Below are positions 40,271 to 41,985 of a stretch of 41,985 bases of DNA, one piece after another. The DNA comes from Candidatus Omnitrophica bacterium 4484_213 (GTDB lineage Bacteria > Omnitrophota > 4484-213). Made by a program: the position numbers and the translations under genes. The notes beneath the pieces are model-generated. The model had not been told where the DNA came from. It saw only the letters and a program-made list of their open reading frames with translations, and did not search any database. The first letter of the stretch is position 1. Every line of letters begins with the position of its first letter. The stretch covers positions 1-41,985 of the forward strand of contig MZGK01000012.1 in assembly GCA_002085025.1 (NCBI GenBank). Direction: 5' to 3'.

Positions 40271-41250
40271 TGTCTACCCCCTTCCTGGCCGATGTTCAGA
40301 AGCGGCAATATCGAAGATTGCTCTGGGTCAATTATGTACTTCTCTCTTACCTTAGGCAGAACCTCCATCATCATCTCAAGATATAATCTTTCCTTGGTTA
40401 TATCCGGGGCTTTCTTATACTCAGCGAGCACCATCGCAAACCTCTCTGCCTCACCTTTAGCCCGGTTTATCTTATCCAGAGCATAACCTTCTGCCTGACG
40501 GATAGCCCTTTCTGCCTCGCCCTTTGCCCGCGGGATTGCCTTGTTATAGTCCTCCCAGGCTTGATTAATCACTCTTTCCCTTTCCTGTTTTGCCTCATTG
40601 ACCTCATTAAAGGCCGGCTTTACTTCATCCGGTGGGTTGACATCCAATAACTTGACCGTAACAACCTGGATACCTGTCCCATAATGGTCTAATATCTTCT
40701 GCATCTCAATCTGAGCAAGGTCATCAATCTCTTCTCGTTTTGTGGTAAGAACCTCATCTAATCTATAATCGCCGACAAACCTGCGCATCACCACATTGGA
40801 GATATCGCGCACATTCTCCAGGGGGTCTCTGGTGTTAAAAAGCAACTTGACCGGGTCCTTTACCTTGAACTGGACAATCCAACGCACATCCAGAATGTTA
40901 AGGTCACCGGTAAGCATGAGGGACTCGTCAAGATAAGACCGATGCGAATATTTACTCCTTATGCCCGGGCGGATAGTTCTCAGCCCAAATTCTTCTTTAA
41001 ATACCCGTTTCACTTTTACCGGGATTGCCTTGTCAATGCCAAAGGGCAGCTTAATGTGCAACCCCGGGCCAGTTGTAGCCGTGTATTTGCCAAAGCGTTT
41101 GATTACCCCTACTTCATCGGGACCAATAGAATAAATCATTGTCCAAGCAATTATGATAACCAAACCCCCGATTACGAGTAGCCCAAATCTCTTAAAATCG
41201 GCAATCTTTTTCTTCCCTACCTCAATTATATCCTCGGGCGTAAAATCCAT
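40267..41250 (-). CDS. hflK: HflK, membrane protease regulator (band 7/SPFH)
   Basis: Forms the HflKC complex with the next gene. The ATG at 41250 (MDFTPEDIIEVGKKKIADF) is preceded by GGGGG and is chosen over an in-frame start at 41340 that lies in a repeat. One membrane helix (LLVIGGLVIIIAWTMIYSI), then SPFH: DEVGVIKRFGKYTATTGPGLH, VRWIVQFKVKDPVKLLFN, VMRRFVGDYRLDEVLTTKR, VTVKLLDVNPPDEVKPAFNE and a coiled coil. 327 residues, without the glycine-rich tail of E. coli HflK. No ftsH gene is in the window. Confidence 0.94.
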   Translation of the reverse strand: MDFTPEDIIEVGKKKIADFKRFGLLVIGGLVIIIAWTMIYSIGPDEVGVIKRFGKYTATTGPGLHIKLPFGIDKAIPVKVKRVFKEEFGLRTIRPGIRSKYSHRSYLDESLMLTGDLNILDVRWIVQFKVKDPVKLLFNTRDPLENVRDISNVVMRRFVGDYRLDEVLTTKREEIDDLAQIEMQKILDHYGTGIQVVTVKLLDVNPPDEVKPAFNEVNEAKQERERVINQAWEDYNKAIPRAKGEAERAIRQAEGYALDKINRAKGEAERFAMVLAEYKKAPDITKERLYLEMMMEVLPKVREKYIIDPEQSSILPLLNIGQEGGRQ

Positions 41251-41255
41251 AACAA

Positions 41256-41450
41256 CCCCCTTTCCTTGCTCGCCAGCGAGCCCTGAACCGTTCTGGGACA
41301 GGGCGAGATCCGAAACCCGCCAATTTCCTTTTAAGGACAATAGAGAAGTTGTTCCTAATTATACCTGAAGCTTTAGCAAAGATAGACAAACCCGGTGCAG
41401 CTTTAGCGTAGATGGGCTGAGGATAGTGGCGAAGCTTCGGGACGCTTTTA
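41256..41450 (-). repeat. Family B modular repeat upstream of hflK, with a 44-base module
   Basis: CCCTTTCCTTGCTCGC-ca-GCGAG at the hflK side, a CCCTG...CAGGG hairpin, then the 44-base module CCTTTTAAGGACAATAGAGA... (41327-41370) and GGGCTGAGGATAG. The module holds TATAAT on the minus strand (41363-41358), a possible -10 for hflK. Confidence 0.65.
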
Positions 41451-41736
41451 TTTATTTCCTTTTTTTATTATATGCCCCGAAAGGCACACCTGCCAAGGCA
41501 TCTCCTTGGAGGTCTCCGGGAAAAATACCTCAGAGACCTCCCCAAAATTTAATCTGGGCAATCGGCTCTTAATCGCCGTAATCAGAGATTGCTGAATTCT
41601 TCAGCAATCTCTACTATCCAGAATAAATGAGGAAAGGACTCGCCCATTCCTTTTAGAGGCGATAGAGAAGGTGCCTCAATTCATACCTGAAGGCAGAGCT
41701 TGAGCAAAGCGAAGGATAGTCTGCCGAAATAAAAAT
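41451..41736. other. Intergenic region between hflK and tRNA-His
   Basis: Contains a GGAGGTCTC/GAGACCTCC hairpin (about 41510-41543), a perfect 13-bp hairpin AGAGATTGCTGAA-ttc-TTCAGCAATCTCT (41583-41611) and another copy of the 44-base module (41649-41692) inside a family B-like block (41615-41722). No gene seen. Confidence 0.6.
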
Positions 41737-41814
41737 TGGGGTGGGCAAGCGGGATTGAACCGCCAACCTTCTGAGCCACAGTCAGACGCTCTAACCAATT
41801 GAGCTATGCCCACC
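41737..41814 (-). tRNA. tRNA-His (anticodon GTG)
   Basis: Complete cloverleaf on the minus strand: acceptor GTGGGCA pairs with TGCCCAC, extra G at position -1 as in tRNA-His, D-loop AGCTCAATTGGTTAGAGC, anticodon stem TCTGA/TCAGA with loop CTGTGGC (anticodon at 41777-41779), T-arm GGCGGTTCAATCCCGCT (mostly paired), discriminator C and an encoded CCA end. Confidence 0.95.
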
Positions 41815-41895
41815 TTTCCTTGCTCGCCAGTTCCTTTTAAGGGCGATAGAGAAGTTGCCCCTAATTATACCTGAAGGCGAGAGCCGAAGTTCGCA
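41815..41895 (-). repeat. Family B-like block upstream of tRNA-His
   Basis: TTTCCTTGCTCGCC, the 44-base module CCTTTTAAGGGCGATAGAGA... (41833-41876) and GGCGAGAGCCGAAG. The module gives TATAAT on the minus strand (41869-41864), about 50 bases before the tRNA, so it could carry the tRNA promoter. Confidence 0.65.
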
Positions 41896-41904
41896 GTGTA
41901 GTTC

Positions 41905-41933
41905 TTCACAATTTCGGTAACAGTTTTTATAAC
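41905..41933 (+). promoter_or_regulatory. Promoter of the gene at the right edge
   Basis: TTCACA (41905-41910), 17 bases, TATAAC (41928-41933). A nine-base word CGGTAACAG lies in the spacer (41915-41923) and its inverse CTGTTACCG (41955-41963) touches the start codon: a possible operator. Confidence 0.65.
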
Positions 41934-41963
41934 AGGAATGTTTAAAAAAGGAGGCTGTTACCG

Positions 41964-41985
41964 ATGAATAAAACACTAAAGCAGG
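41964..41985 (+). CDS. Start of an unknown plus-strand gene (partial)
   Basis: Only MNKTLKQ is present before the window ends. GGAGG (41950-41954) precedes the ATG by 9 bases and a good promoter lies upstream, so the gene is likely real. The inverted CGGTAACAG words around its leader could be an operator or the end of an insertion sequence; the protein cannot be identified from seven residues. Confidence 0.55.

Noticed and set aside
41583-41611. Terminator for tRNA-His from the perfect 13-bp hairpin
   Set aside because: On the tRNA strand the stem is not followed by a T-run and lies 125 bases away; it may be another dispersed palindrome.

Overview
The window looks like part of the chromosome of an uncultured Gram-negative bacterium. 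Lipid A and LPS genes (lpxB, an msbA-like exporter, lptF, lptG) imply an outer membrane. The gene mix (DUF763, MTA salvage, NSS transporter, a lipid A-linked Gfo/Idh enzyme) would suit an Omnitrophota or other PVC-like lineage. That placement is an inference, not a sequence match. Most genes are on the minus strand, and real genes cover about 90% of the window.

Layout. 67-2823 is the translation cluster rpsB-tsf-pyrH-frr. 3102-8135 holds an MsbA-type ABC exporter and an operon of MTA/MTI phosphorylase, MTA/SAH deaminase and a DegT-family aminotransferase. 8486-10640 is a plus-strand Gfo/Idh dehydrogenase-lpxB pair. 10614-16009 has def, panD, birA, nadC and valS. 16052-22775 is a chain: rmuC, UvrD-like helicase, RecB-like nuclease, DUF763, NSS transporter and a MetS-like small subunit. 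22847-24718 holds a PLD-like protein and decayed lipoprotein genes. 24952-27883 is plus-strand comF, lptF and lptG. 27923-30328 has a broken ndk, lgt, bioY and groES; groEL, coaX and a XerC/D recombinase follow. 34397-38981 is a tightly coupled operon of plsC, a START-like/acyl-ACP reductase fusion and an orphan 7TM histidine kinase. 39314-41250 is hflK-hflC, then tRNA-His and the first codons of a plus-strand gene at the right edge.

The most striking content is repetitive DNA that interacts with genes. (A) Palindromic elements with CCCCGTTAgAA...TTcTAACGGGG arms occur between genes and, in frame, inside lpxB, the helicase (twice) and the aminotransferase. They also supply the last codons of the msbA-like gene. 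This resembles Rickettsia palindromic elements. (B) A modular multi-hairpin repeat sits directly before tsf, panD, groES, groEL and hflK and ends in their Shine-Dalgarno sequence. (C) Degenerate tandem arrays with a seven-base period lie between genes, inside valS (four places) and inside nadC, and replace the C-terminal end of the XerC/D gene. (D) A 15-bp terminal-inverted-repeat element occurs twice, once as the likely groES terminator. Several genes carry lesions (ndk, lptF, xerC/D, birA, the helicase-nuclease junction). Either repeats and deletions are eroding the genome or the assembly has local errors; read mapping would tell.
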